Shown here piece by piece: positions 54,154 through 62,475 of a stretch of 64,000 bases of DNA (position 1 is its first letter; every line of letters starts with the position of its first letter). Source of the stretch: Labilibaculum filiforme. GTDB lineage: Bacteria; Bacteroidota; Bacteroidia; Bacteroidales; Marinifilaceae. The notes beneath the pieces are model-generated. The model was not told the origin of the DNA. It saw only the letters and a program-made list of their open reading frames with translations, and did not search any database. Made by a program: the position numbers and the translations under genes. The stretch is taken from contig NZ_MVDD01000001.1 of the NCBI RefSeq assembly GCF_002843315.1, positions 372,001 to 436,000 of the forward strand. The letters are read 5' to 3'.

Positions 54154-54366
54154 GGTTCTTATTCTTTTTTAGATCTAGTAAAAATAGTAAACACACAGCA
54201 TATTATCAAAATTATTCAGCAGTCTAAATAGCTAACTATCGCAAAAAAAGGCAATTAACCATAAGAACCAATCAAATATTTTTATATATTTATATAGATC
54301 AGAGTAATGATTATCACATAATTGCCCCATTTCTCTCCCTAACCCTTAAACTATGGAGGATCATTT

Positions 54367-55149
54367 ATGAAAAAAAAACTAATCGTTTGTTTTCTGCTTA
54401 TTCTGAATACAACTTTCCTATTTGGCCAAGATGCTAAAGATTTATATTACGACCTTGAAGTTGGCGTAATTGAACATTTGGATGACACAATCCCTCAAAA
54501 CATACAACTTACCAATGAAGCTGGTGAATTGGTCTTTTTAAAAGATCAGATTGACAAGCCTACCGCAATTGTTTTTGTCTATTTCCGTTGCCCCGGAATT
54601 TGTAGCCCCCTAATGGATGGTTTGGCTGATGTAATTCAAAAAAGTGATTTGGAAATCGGAAAAGATTACCAAGTAATTACCATTAGTTTTGATCCTTCCG
54701 AAACCTACGATCTTGCAGTTAAAAAGAAAAATAACTACAAATCACTCATAAAAGGAAAAAATACTCAGGAAGGATGGAAATTCTTCACCGGCGATAGTTT
54801 AAACATTGCATTGGCCACAAAAGCAATGGGCTTTAGATACAAACGAGTAGGAAATGAATTTACTCATGCCGCTACGGTAATTGTAACTAGTCCTGAGGCC
54901 AAAATTACTCGCTACTTAAATGGCACCTACTTTTTACCATTTGAATTCAAACTGGCCATAATGGAAGCCTCTAAAGGTCAGACCGGACCAACGATCAACA
55001 AAATACTTCAATATTGTTACTCCTACGATCCCGTAGGACAAGCCTACGTATTAAATGTAACTAAGGTAACCGGCACCATTATATTAGTAATGGGACTGAT
55101 CGTATTCCTGTTATTAATATTTAAGAAGCCTAGAAAGAAACCACAGTAA
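54367..55149 (+). CDS. Sco1/SenC-type copper chaperone
   Basis: A 260-aa protein with a signal peptide (residues 1-20), a thioredoxin-like domain with the copper-binding C75-P-G-I-C79 and a distal His in EFTHAA, and a C-terminal membrane helix (about 235-253). Sco proteins load the CuA site of oxidase subunit II. This fits ctaC, which follows in the same direction. The GxxExxY cassette now lies between it and ctaD. Confidence 0.92.
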   Translation: MKKKLIVCFLLILNTTFLFGQDAKDLYYDLEVGVIEHLDDTIPQNIQLTNEAGELVFLKDQIDKPTAIVFVYFRCPGICSPLMDGLADVIQKSDLEIGKDYQVITISFDPSETYDLAVKKKNNYKSLIKGKNTQEGWKFFTGDSLNIALATKAMGFRYKRVGNEFTHAATVIVTSPEAKITRYLNGTYFLPFEFKLAIMEASKGQTGPTINKILQYCYSYDPVGQAYVLNVTKVTGTIILVMGLIVFLLLIFKKPRKKPQ

Positions 55150-55152
55150 CTA

Positions 55153-55618
55153 AACCACGAATTTCACAAATTTACACAAATCAGTAATCTAAAAATATGA
55201 ACAAGAATAACTTCCTATATAAAAATGAATGTTTTAAGATCATTGGCTCTTGCATGACAGTTCATTCTGAACTAGGATTTGGTTTTTTAGAAGCAGTTTA
55301 TCAAGAAGCTCTTGAATTAGAATTGCGATCAAATTCAATTCCTTATATAAGAGAATCCCAAATAGATATTTCCTACAAAGGAAATTTATTAAGCAAATAT
55401 TATTTGGCCGATTTTTTATGTTTTGATGAAATTATTATAGAATTAAAAGCTGTAAAAACTCTAGAAGATATCCACGCCGCTCAAATATTAAACTATCTGA
55501 AGGCTACAAAGAAAAGAATTGGACTACTAATAAATTTTGGGACTAACAGTTTGCAATACAAACGTTTTATCCTTTAGTGGGATAAGGTTATTTGTGAAAA
55601 TCCGTGAAATCTGTGGTT
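55153..55618. mobile_element. GxxExxY gene cassette bounded by imperfect inverted repeats
   Basis: The left end (55153-55181) and right end (55590-55618) are inverted repeats of 29 bp matching at 24 positions. They enclose one gene and nothing else. The cassette sits between the sco and ctaD genes of one respiratory operon. Confidence 0.65.
55197..55577 (+). CDS. GxxExxY family protein
   Basis: A 126-aa protein with the naming motif G29-F-L-E32-A-V-Y35 and later LADFLCFDEIIIELKAVKTL, a strand pattern like the D-x(n)-ExK core of PD-(D/E)xK nucleases. The function is unknown. It has no plausible link to respiration although placed between sco and ctaD; the flanking inverted repeats suggest insertion. 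Confidence 0.85.
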   Translation: MNKNNFLYKNECFKIIGSCMTVHSELGFGFLEAVYQEALELELRSNSIPYIRESQIDISYKGNLLSKYYLADFLCFDEIIIELKAVKTLEDIHAAQILNYLKATKKRIGLLINFGTNSLQYKRFIL

Positions 55619-55649
55619 CTTATTAAGCTAAAAAATTAACACTATACTT

Positions 55650-57260
55650 ATGTCTGATACCGTAATTCGAAACCATGAGCCAAATTACCTTGAATATCAG
55701 GGACGATACAAAGGGATATTTGCATGGATTTTCTCAACAGATCATAAAAGAATTGGTTTGTTGTATTTATATAGTATGCTGGTGCTTTTTAGTATCGCTG
55801 CTATTCTTGGGTTATTAATGAAAATAGAGTTAATTGCCCCGGGAAAAACCATTATGGATGCCCAAACTTACAACAGCTTTTTTACCCTTCACGGCATTAC
55901 CATGATCTTTTTAATTGTAGTGCCAGGATTACCTGCTGTGTTTGGAAATTTCTTTCTCCCCTTAATGATTGGAGCCAAAGATGTGGCATTTCCGAAACTA
56001 AACCTTTTATCGTGGTGGATTTATATTTTAGGAGCCGCTGTTGCGCTTTCGGCTCAGTTTTTTGGCGATGGACCACCAGATACCGGATGGACTTTTTATG
56101 CTCCTTATAGTTTTAGAACCGGAACCAATATGCTTCCGGCAGTAACCGGAGCATTTATTCTAGGATTTTCATCCATTGCCACTGGCATCAACTTTATTGT
56201 AACCATGCATCGAATGAGAGCTCCAGGAATGACTTGGATGAAAATGCCTCTTTTCCCTTGGGCTTTATATGGCACCAGCTGGATTCAAGTATTGGCGACT
56301 CCAATTGTCGGGGTTACTCTTTTAATGATTGTTTTGGAACGAACCATGCAAATCGGATTTTTCGATCCTGCTTTGGGTGGCGATCCTATTTTATACCAGC
56401 ATTTATTCTGGATCTACTCCCACCCCGCTGTTTATATCATGATTTTACCTGCTATGGGAGTAATTTCCGAAATTATTCCAACATTCGCCCGAAAAACCAT
56501 ATTTGGATACAAAGCAATTGTGGTATCGACACTTGCAATCGCATTTGTAGGCTACTTTGTTTGGGGACATCATATGTTTACATCCGGAATGAGTGGTACA
56601 GCCTTGTATACTTTTTCCATTCTCACCTTCCTGGTTGCTATTCCCAGCGCCATTAAAATATTCAATTGGGTAGCTACCCTTCATAAAGCATCCATCGATA
56701 TTCAAACGCCATTTTTATGGGCTTTGTGCTTCCTTTTCGTTTTCATGATTGGAGGATTATCGGGAATGGTACTTGGAGCCTTATCGGCCAACGTTCATTT
56801 GCATGATACGGCATTTGTAGTTGCTCACTTTCACTTTATAGTTTTCGGTGGTACCGGATATGCCTTTTTTGGTGCTTTGCATTATTGGTATCCTAAAATG
56901 TTCGGAAGAATGTATGATAAAGGCTGGGCAAATATCGGCTTGGCGGTTTTCTTTACAGGTTTCAATACGCTTTATCTTCCCATGTTTTATTTAGGAATGA
57001 TTGGTATGCCTCGTAGATATTACGATTATGTAGAAGAATTTCACGGTCCAAATATTGTATCCTCTTTTGGAGCTATGCTGATGATTGCCGGCTTGGTAAT
57101 CATTATCACCAACTTAGTTCGCTCGGCTCGTAAAGGAGAAATTGCAGAAGCCGATCCATGGAAAGGAAAAACATTGGAATGGACCGTTGCCAGTCCTCCA
57201 ACATTAGAAAATTTCGCCGAAATTCCAGTAGTAACCAAACTACCATACGACTATGAATAA
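55650..57260 (+). CDS. ctaD: Cytochrome c oxidase subunit I (CtaD, caa3/aa3 type)
   Basis: The 536-aa catalytic subunit with 12 helices and the heme a / a3-CuB histidines. Blocks include FFTLHGITMIF, WIYSHPAVYIMILPAMG (CuB His with the cross-linked Tyr region), VWGHHMFTSGMSG and the C-terminal HDTAFVVAHFHFIVFGG. It reduces O2 to water and pumps protons. The start of ctaE overlaps its end by 8 bp. Confidence 0.96.
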   Translation: MSDTVIRNHEPNYLEYQGRYKGIFAWIFSTDHKRIGLLYLYSMLVLFSIAAILGLLMKIELIAPGKTIMDAQTYNSFFTLHGITMIFLIVVPGLPAVFGNFFLPLMIGAKDVAFPKLNLLSWWIYILGAAVALSAQFFGDGPPDTGWTFYAPYSFRTGTNMLPAVTGAFILGFSSIATGINFIVTMHRMRAPGMTWMKMPLFPWALYGTSWIQVLATPIVGVTLLMIVLERTMQIGFFDPALGGDPILYQHLFWIYSHPAVYIMILPAMGVISEIIPTFARKTIFGYKAIVVSTLAIAFVGYFVWGHHMFTSGMSGTALYTFSILTFLVAIPSAIKIFNWVATLHKASIDIQTPFLWALCFLFVFMIGGLSGMVLGALSANVHLHDTAFVVAHFHFIVFGGTGYAFFGALHYWYPKMFGRMYDKGWANIGLAVFFTGFNTLYLPMFYLGMIGMPRRYYDYVEEFHGPNIVSSFGAMLMIAGLVIIITNLVRSARKGEIAEADPWKGKTLEWTVASPPTLENFAEIPVVTKLPYDYE

Positions 57261-57867
57261 TTCCGCACACATTGATGAACACCGAGACGATGAAGGTGCC
57301 AAAACAGGCATGTGGATCTTCATATTTACGGAGCTGCTTCTTTTTGGAGGACTTTTTATTGTCTATTCTGTATACCGATACCTAAACCCTGCAGCCTTTC
57401 ATTTGGCTGCCGAAGAGTTAGATACGTTTATTGGAACTGTGAACACTGTAATTCTGTTGGTTAGCAGTATGACTATTGCCATGTCGATTAGTGCCATACA
57501 ATACAAAAACAAAAAACTCACCTTGCTGTTAATGGGCATTACCATTTTTTTAGCCCTTGTTTTTATGGTGAATAAGTATTTTGAATGGAGCGGAAAAATT
57601 GCACATGGAATTTATCCGGGAAGTCCCACACTGATGGAAGCCAGCCAAGGAGAAATTCTGTTTTTTGGTTTGTATTACGCAATGACTGGATTGCACGCAT
57701 TGCACATTGTAATTGGTGTTGCATTTATTGCCTACGTAATGAGAATGGTAGTTAAAGACGAAGTTCAACACGACAATTTTACAATTCTAGAAAATAGCGG
57801 ATTGTATTGGCACTTAGTCGATTTAATTTGGATTTTCCTTTTCCCACTATTCTACCTAATCACTTAA
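57253..57867 (+). CDS. ctaE: Cytochrome c oxidase subunit III (CtaE)
   Basis: A 204-aa protein with five helices, the short bacterial form. It has FIFTELLLFGGLF near the start and the conserved GLHALHIVIGV and WHLVDLIWIFLFPLFYL blocks. It overlaps ctaD and is followed by ctaF after 10 bp. Confidence 0.94.
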   Translation: MNNSAHIDEHRDDEGAKTGMWIFIFTELLLFGGLFIVYSVYRYLNPAAFHLAAEELDTFIGTVNTVILLVSSMTIAMSISAIQYKNKKLTLLLMGITIFLALVFMVNKYFEWSGKIAHGIYPGSPTLMEASQGEILFFGLYYAMTGLHALHIVIGVAFIAYVMRMVVKDEVQHDNFTILENSGLYWHLVDLIWIFLFPLFYLIT

Positions 57868-57877
57868 TTGTACTGTT

Positions 57878-58165
57878 ATGGAAAAAGAACAACATACGCA
57901 CATTGTAAAATACAAAACATATGTAATCGTTTTGATCGCTTTGCTCTTTATGACCTTTGCTTCGGTAGCTATAACCAGTATCAATTTAGGACCATACACA
58001 GTTGCAGGCGCGTTACTGTTAGCAAGCATTAAGTGTGTTTTAGTATTGCTGATTTTTATGCATTTAAAATTCGATAATAAGTTCTATGGCATTATGGTAG
58101 CTAGTGTATTTATTCTACTTGCCAGTGTTATTTTCATTACGTTCTTAGATTATTTATACCGATAG
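57878..58165 (+). CDS. ctaF: Cytochrome c oxidase subunit IV (CtaF-like)
   Basis: A 95-aa protein with three hydrophobic segments and the family's LASIKCVLVLLIFMHLKFD block. It is a small structural subunit of bacterial heme-copper oxidases. It is 3 bp from ctaC. Confidence 0.9.
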   Translation: MEKEQHTHIVKYKTYVIVLIALLFMTFASVAITSINLGPYTVAGALLLASIKCVLVLLIFMHLKFDNKFYGIMVASVFILLASVIFITFLDYLYR

Positions 58166-58168
58166 CTT

Positions 58169-59113
58169 ATGACTTCTACCACGATACCCGATGCTTCTAA
58201 TTTTGTGAAAGGTGTAGATACCTCTTTCGAGGTGATATTGGGGATAATTTTCTTTTTCCTCATCGCCATCACAGCAACAATGATCTACTTTGTGTTTCGA
58301 TATCGAAAAGAAAGAAATCCAAAAGCTACCCAAATCCACGGAAGTGTTCCGCTGGAAATTTTATGGACTGTGATTCCAACTATTCTGGTAATGGTAATGT
58401 TCTATTACGGTTGGATGGGCTACAAACCCATGAAAGAAGTGCCTGATGATGCGTTCGTAATTAAGAGCATTGGTAGAATGTGGAATTGGCAATTTGAATA
58501 CGAGAATGGCAAAAAAACAGATACACTCTACGTTCCTTTAGATCGTGCGGTGAAATTAGATTTAGTGGCATTGGATGTACTGCATAGTTTATACATCCCT
58601 TCCTTTCGATTAAAACAGGATTTAGTTCCTGGAAAAGAACAAATGATGTGGTTTATTCCTGGCCGAGAGGGTGAATATGATTTGTTCTGTACAGAATATT
58701 GCGGACTACAGCACTCTTCCATGCAAACCTCGGTAATTGTTATGCCTCAAGACAAATTTGATGCTTGGTATATTGATACAACAAAAACAGTTACTCTTAT
58801 TTCCGACAGACCGGGTGCTTTAGGATTACGCATTGTAAAGAAAAATGGTTGTCTGGCTTGCCATTCTATAGACGGATCGAAACTAGTAGGACCTAGTTGG
58901 AAGGGGTTATTTGGCAAAACCGAAATGGTTACCTCCAAAGGACAAACCCGCGAACAAATTGTGGATAGTGCCTATGTTCTAAACTCTATTTACAATCCTA
59001 ATGATGATATCGTTGATGGTTACAGCAAAGGACTAATGCTTTCCTACAAAAATGAACTAACCGAGGACGATATAGGTGAAATAATAGAATTCATGAAGAC
59101 TCTGAGAGATTAA
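58169..59113 (+). CDS. ctaC: Cytochrome c oxidase subunit II with fused cytochrome c (CtaC, caa3 type)
   Basis: A 314-aa protein: two membrane helices (about 22-44 and 62-83), then the CuA cupredoxin domain with C174, E176, C178, H182 and M185. A C-terminal cytochrome c domain with C228-L-A-C231-H232 makes this a caa3-type enzyme that can take electrons directly. In most operons ctaC comes before ctaD; here it comes after ctaF. Confidence 0.95.
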   Translation: MTSTTIPDASNFVKGVDTSFEVILGIIFFFLIAITATMIYFVFRYRKERNPKATQIHGSVPLEILWTVIPTILVMVMFYYGWMGYKPMKEVPDDAFVIKSIGRMWNWQFEYENGKKTDTLYVPLDRAVKLDLVALDVLHSLYIPSFRLKQDLVPGKEQMMWFIPGREGEYDLFCTEYCGLQHSSMQTSVIVMPQDKFDAWYIDTTKTVTLISDRPGALGLRIVKKNGCLACHSIDGSKLVGPSWKGLFGKTEMVTSKGQTREQIVDSAYVLNSIYNPNDDIVDGYSKGLMLSYKNELTEDDIGEIIEFMKTLRD

Positions 59114-59129
59114 AAACGAATTTTAAAGC

Positions 59130-59996
59130 ATGAAAATATCCTCAAAATTAACAACGCTATTCGAATTGGGAAAAATTAAAATAGCAATCCCAATAGCAAT
59201 TTCCTGCTTCACAGGATATTTGTTGTGTTCTCCTGAATTTTCGTTAGACATGGCTTATGTAGTGTTAGGCATTCTATTGATTGTTGCAGGAGCTTCTGCT
59301 TTAAATCATATTCAGGAGCACAAAAAAGATGCTTTAATGAATCGTACCAAGTTTCGACCTATTCCTTCGGGGAAAATAAGTATTTCGGAAGCTGTAAAAT
59401 GGAGCGTATTCTTCTTACTTTCGGGTTGTGGCTTACTGGTTTTAGGAGGAAACTCGGAGAGTTTGTATTTGGCCATTTTCTCCATTTTTTGGTACAACTT
59501 GGTATATACTCCTTTAAAACAGGTTTCGGCATTTGCCGTGGTTCCGGGAGCATTGAGTGGTGCTTTTCCTCCGGTAATTGGTTACGTAGCTGCTGGCGGA
59601 GCTTTTCTTGATTGGCCAATATTAGCGCTTTCCTTTTTCTTTTTTATAGGACAAATACCGCATTTTTGGTTGCTATTACTCCTCTATGGTGAGGATTACA
59701 AAAAAGGTGGTTTTAAAGTCCTTACCGATGTGTTTAGCGTAAAACAAATTCATAACATTACACTAATTTGGATGCTGGCAACAATTATGGTTGCTTTACT
59801 GCTTCCCATATTTGATGTGCTCTCCTCAAAAATCCTAATTTGGTCCTTACTGGCCATGTCCTTATGGATTATTCCGAACAGTTTTATCCTTTTAAAGAAC
59901 TACGATAGAATTACCATTCGAAAATTATTTTTACAATTAAATCTCTATTTCCTGATGATCATGATCCTAATTAGTATCGATCAACTTTATTTTTAA
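59130..59996 (+). CDS. ctaB: Heme O synthase / protoheme IX farnesyltransferase (CtaB)
   Basis: A 288-aa UbiA-type prenyltransferase with about eight helices. The first prenyl-diphosphate motif reads NHIQEHKKDALMNRT, matching CyoE/CtaB's NxxxDxxxDxxMxRT with Glu for the first Asp. TKFRPIPSG follows, as in the family. It supplies heme O for heme A in the caa3 oxidase. ctaA was not found in the window. Confidence 0.9.
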   Translation: MKISSKLTTLFELGKIKIAIPIAISCFTGYLLCSPEFSLDMAYVVLGILLIVAGASALNHIQEHKKDALMNRTKFRPIPSGKISISEAVKWSVFFLLSGCGLLVLGGNSESLYLAIFSIFWYNLVYTPLKQVSAFAVVPGALSGAFPPVIGYVAAGGAFLDWPILALSFFFFIGQIPHFWLLLLLYGEDYKKGGFKVLTDVFSVKQIHNITLIWMLATIMVALLLPIFDVLSSKILIWSLLAMSLWIIPNSFILLKNYDRITIRKLFLQLNLYFLMIMILISIDQLYF

Positions 59997-60080
59997 GCCG
60001 CTTTTAACAACTACTAAAGAATAATTTAAATCGCGATATTTATAATTATCCCATTTACACTTCAACTAAACCAAATTAAC

Positions 60081-60401
60081 ATGAAAAAAATTCTCTTCGT
60101 ACTATTCGTAAGCGCTTGTTTTGTTTCCTGCCAATCGAATACAAAAAAAGCAGATGGCGATTCAAAAGCTGAATCAACACAAGTTGTTGAATATGAAAAC
60201 ATAGAACTTACCGTAAGCGGAATGACCTGCACGGGTTGCGAAAACACCATAAAAAATGGGTTAAAACAAATGGATGGAGTTGCAGAGGTAGAAGCTTCGC
60301 ATACTAACAGTAAAGTAACAATTAAAGTAGTGAAAGATAAAGTGAAGCGCGAAGAAATTGCCAAGCAAATTGAGACTATTGGCTATACTGTTGAGGAGTA
60401 A
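60081..60401 (+). CDS. Lipoprotein with heavy-metal-associated (HMA) domain
   Basis: A 106-aa protein with a lipobox ending at C17 (FVSC), a short charged linker and a ferredoxin-like HMA domain (about 40-106) with GMTC50-T-G-C53. It probably binds Cu(I) outside the inner membrane and may serve oxidase maturation, given the ctaB neighbour. It is followed by a strong terminator, ending the caa3 group. Confidence 0.9.
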   Translation: MKKILFVLFVSACFVSCQSNTKKADGDSKAESTQVVEYENIELTVSGMTCTGCENTIKNGLKQMDGVAEVEASHTNSKVTIKVVKDKVKREEIAKQIETIGYTVEE

Positions 60402-60426
60402 AATGGATTGAACTGAACTACCTTAC

Positions 60427-60458
60427 AAAACATCTTTGTTACTAAAGATGTTTTTTTT
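60427..60458 (+). terminator. Terminator after the HMA lipoprotein gene
   Basis: An 11-bp stem (60427-60437 with 60444-60454), a 6-nt loop and a run of T. Confidence 0.9.
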
Positions 60459-60468
60459 CTTTTACCCA

Positions 60469-60690
60469 TTAAGTGAAAGTACTAAAACTTGAGTTTTTGC
60501 TCTATAACTATTTAGTGAAAGCATGAAAACTTGAGTTTTCACTCTATAACTATTTAGTGAAAGCCTGAAAACTTGAGTTTTCACCCCATGACTATTTAGT
60601 GAAAGCACGAAAACTTGAGTTTTCACTCTATAACTATTTAGTGAAAGCACGAAAACTTGAGTTTTCACTCTATAACTATTTAGTGAAAGC
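60469..60690. repeat. Array of a 42-bp repeat with internal palindrome, five units plus a part
   Basis: Units start at 60469, 60511, 60553, 60595 and 60637, with a partial unit at 60679. Every unit carries the hairpin GAAAAC-TTGA-GTTTTC, and GTGAAA/TTTCAC form an alternative outer pair. Units differ by only a few bases, more so in the first. One - strand frame is open throughout and reads 14-residue repeats. A stem ATGATGTTTT/AAAACATCAT (60696-60734) follows directly. Confidence 0.88.
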
Positions 60691-60734
60691 AAAAAATGAT
60701 GTTTTGAAAACTCAATAAATACAAAAAACATCAT

Positions 60735-60975
60735 CCTTGGAATAATTTAATTTCAGTGGACTAAAGCCAGACTGCAATAGATACAATAATAAATAGCTAG
60801 CCATATATCTATTAATTTGCACCTTCTATTTAAAGGACTTTCAATTTTTAGCCATGCTTAAAACCACTATATTTAAATCCGAATTGCTTTGTTCAATGGT
60901 TTATAAACATCTCACAGCTGGCGGTAGGCTATCGAAACGAACAATAATTTATTATCCACTAATAAAAACTAAATA
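60735..60975. other. Non-coding stretch before the trypsin-like lipoprotein gene
   Basis: AT-rich; TTAATTTGCACC near 60812-60823 resembles a Bacteroidota start region but lies 153 bp from the ATG. A short GC-richer patch (60915-60935) is unlike its surroundings. No gene is seen. Confidence 0.5.
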
Positions 60976-61737
60976 ATGAAGAATTTAGCATTAGTAATAA
61001 TTAGTTGCATATTATTGTTAGGGTGCAAGCATTCCACTCAGTCTGTTAAGGAATCTTGGGTAGAAAAACCTTTTTCTTCATGGCCTGATTTTGCATTAAG
61101 TAATGAAATTAGTTTTGCTGATACAATCTATTCCGATCTTGCCAACTCATTTCTCGTAACTACTGAATTTGATACCATTGGCGTTTCGTGTAAACATTTA
61201 TTTATTGTATTTGAGAAGCAACTTGGATTGAATAGTATTGATTTGGGTTATACATTTAATTATTGGAAGATGTACCCCAAAAATCAGAAAGAAAAAACGG
61301 TGAGCGTAAAACACCTCATAAATAAGAACCCAAACGAACAGATTGGTCAGTTTAACACGCTCAAAGTTCGTGATTGGATTATTTTTGAGTTAGAAGAACA
61401 GAATCGTCAATTGTATCCATTAAAAATTAGATATACACCAGTTGAAAACAACGAGATTGTTTATGCTGTTGGATGGGGAATGAACCAAAAAGATAATAGC
61501 AAGCCTGCTTTATTAAAATTGCAATGTTTCAAAAATTTAGGCGATTATTTCTATAGTAAACCACTAGGCACAGATACATATCCAGCAGGAAAAAGTGGTT
61601 CGCCCGTGATAGACAAAAATGGATATTTGGTTGGAATCGTTTCGGGGCAAGAAGGAAATATGGCAGTAATAGGTGGAATTCCCTCCTTAACTAAAGTATT
61701 TGACAAATATAATATTGAGTACAAGAATCCCCGCTAA
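60976..61737 (+). CDS. Lipoprotein trypsin-like serine protease domain protein
   Basis: A 253-aa protein with a lipobox at C17 (LLGC). A chymotrypsin-fold domain is suggested by H74 in SCKHLF, D133 in VRDWIIFEL and the nucleophile S207 in GKSGSP, with DKNGYLVGIVSG after it. Spacing between the three is short but orderly. It may be a small protease or an inactive binding relative. It is flanked by the 42-bp repeat array and by an ACT-domain gene remnant. Confidence 0.7.
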   Translation: MKNLALVIISCILLLGCKHSTQSVKESWVEKPFSSWPDFALSNEISFADTIYSDLANSFLVTTEFDTIGVSCKHLFIVFEKQLGLNSIDLGYTFNYWKMYPKNQKEKTVSVKHLINKNPNEQIGQFNTLKVRDWIIFELEEQNRQLYPLKIRYTPVENNEIVYAVGWGMNQKDNSKPALLKLQCFKNLGDYFYSKPLGTDTYPAGKSGSPVIDKNGYLVGIVSGQEGNMAVIGGIPSLTKVFDKYNIEYKNPR

Positions 61738-61844
61738 GTTGCAATGTAATCGCTGGTTATTATCACGACCATATTTTCGTAGACAAAAAAGATTCAGACA
61801 AAGTAATTCGAGTTCTAAAGCTTCTATCTAAAAGTAGCTCCTAA
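61737..61844 (+). pseudogene. C-terminal remnant of an ACT-domain (ACT_7/DUF2241-type) gene
   Basis: In the frame ending at TAA (61842-61844) the DNA reads SCNVIAGYYHDHIFVDKK, then about 18 more residues ending LLSKSSS. The string CNVIAGYYHDH(I/L)FV is the usual last strand and helix of ACT_7-domain proteins. No start codon exists and the frame closes at about 61716 inside the protease gene, so the first ~100 codons are gone. Confidence 0.6.
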
Positions 61845-61882
61845 AAACCAATGACTTAGAAAGTCTACGTATAGGGCAAGCT

Positions 61883-62449
61883 CTACTTTTGCTTTTGCAG
61901 ATCCATTTTTATGTACTCAATAATTTTCCATCTGTCGGATTGTTTCACTTGAGCACCGTGAGCACCCATAACTCCAAAACCAACCGATATTACGTGAAAA
62001 ATTTCGCCTCGAGGAGTTGCTTTCATTACATCGGTAACCAAACTTTTAGGTGGAAATGGGTATTTACCACTTGTAAATAAAAATCCCTGGCCATCGCCAT
62101 TCTCTCCGTGACAATTAATGCAATAAATCTCGAAGAGCTCTTTTCCTCTTTTTACATCGTCGGAGCTCATTTCTACAGGACTAAAAATGTTTTCTCCTGC
62201 CCAAATTCTTTCTTCAGGAGTTTTTTCGAAATGATAGGGAATCATCTCCCGAGGAATAGTTCCCTCAGCTGGTAAGCGCAAACTCAATCCATCTTCGAAA
62301 TTTGGATTCGCAGAATAAGGTTCAAAGGCACGCGATTCTGCCATATCTGGAAAATAAGAATAGCCCGGATGATTTCGATCTTTATCGCAAGATCCAAACA
62401 CCAGTACAACTACCAACAAAACAATACAATATGAAATGATTTTTTGCAT
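61883..62449 (-). CDS. actE: Alternative complex III subunit ActE (lipoprotein cytochrome c)
   Basis: A 188-aa protein with a lipobox at C21 (FGSC), the ActE-type stretch YSYFPDMAESRAFEPY (residues 30-45), and a monoheme domain with C110-I-N-C113-H114. The Met ligand is probably in FGVMGAHG. It receives electrons within the quinol:cytochrome c oxidoreductase and passes them to an oxidase. It is the last gene of the run and lies 26 bp after actF. Confidence 0.9.
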   Translation of the reverse strand: MQKIISYCIVLLVVVLVFGSCDKDRNHPGYSYFPDMAESRAFEPYSANPNFEDGLSLRLPAEGTIPREMIPYHFEKTPEERIWAGENIFSPVEMSSDDVKRGKELFEIYCINCHGENGDGQGFLFTSGKYPFPPKSLVTDVMKATPRGEIFHVISVGFGVMGAHGAQVKQSDRWKIIEYIKMDLQKQK

Positions 62450-62475
62450 AACAATTTCTTTTTTTTGGTAAGGAA

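Noticed and set aside
60469-60690. Possible CRISPR array
   Set aside because: Units are conserved along the whole 42 bp with no variable spacers, and no cas genes are near.
60462-60734. 90-aa ORF made of 14-residue repeats on the - strand
   Set aside because: It is the translation of the 42-bp palindromic array. It has no flanking unique domain, signal or start context, so I list the DNA repeat rather than a protein.
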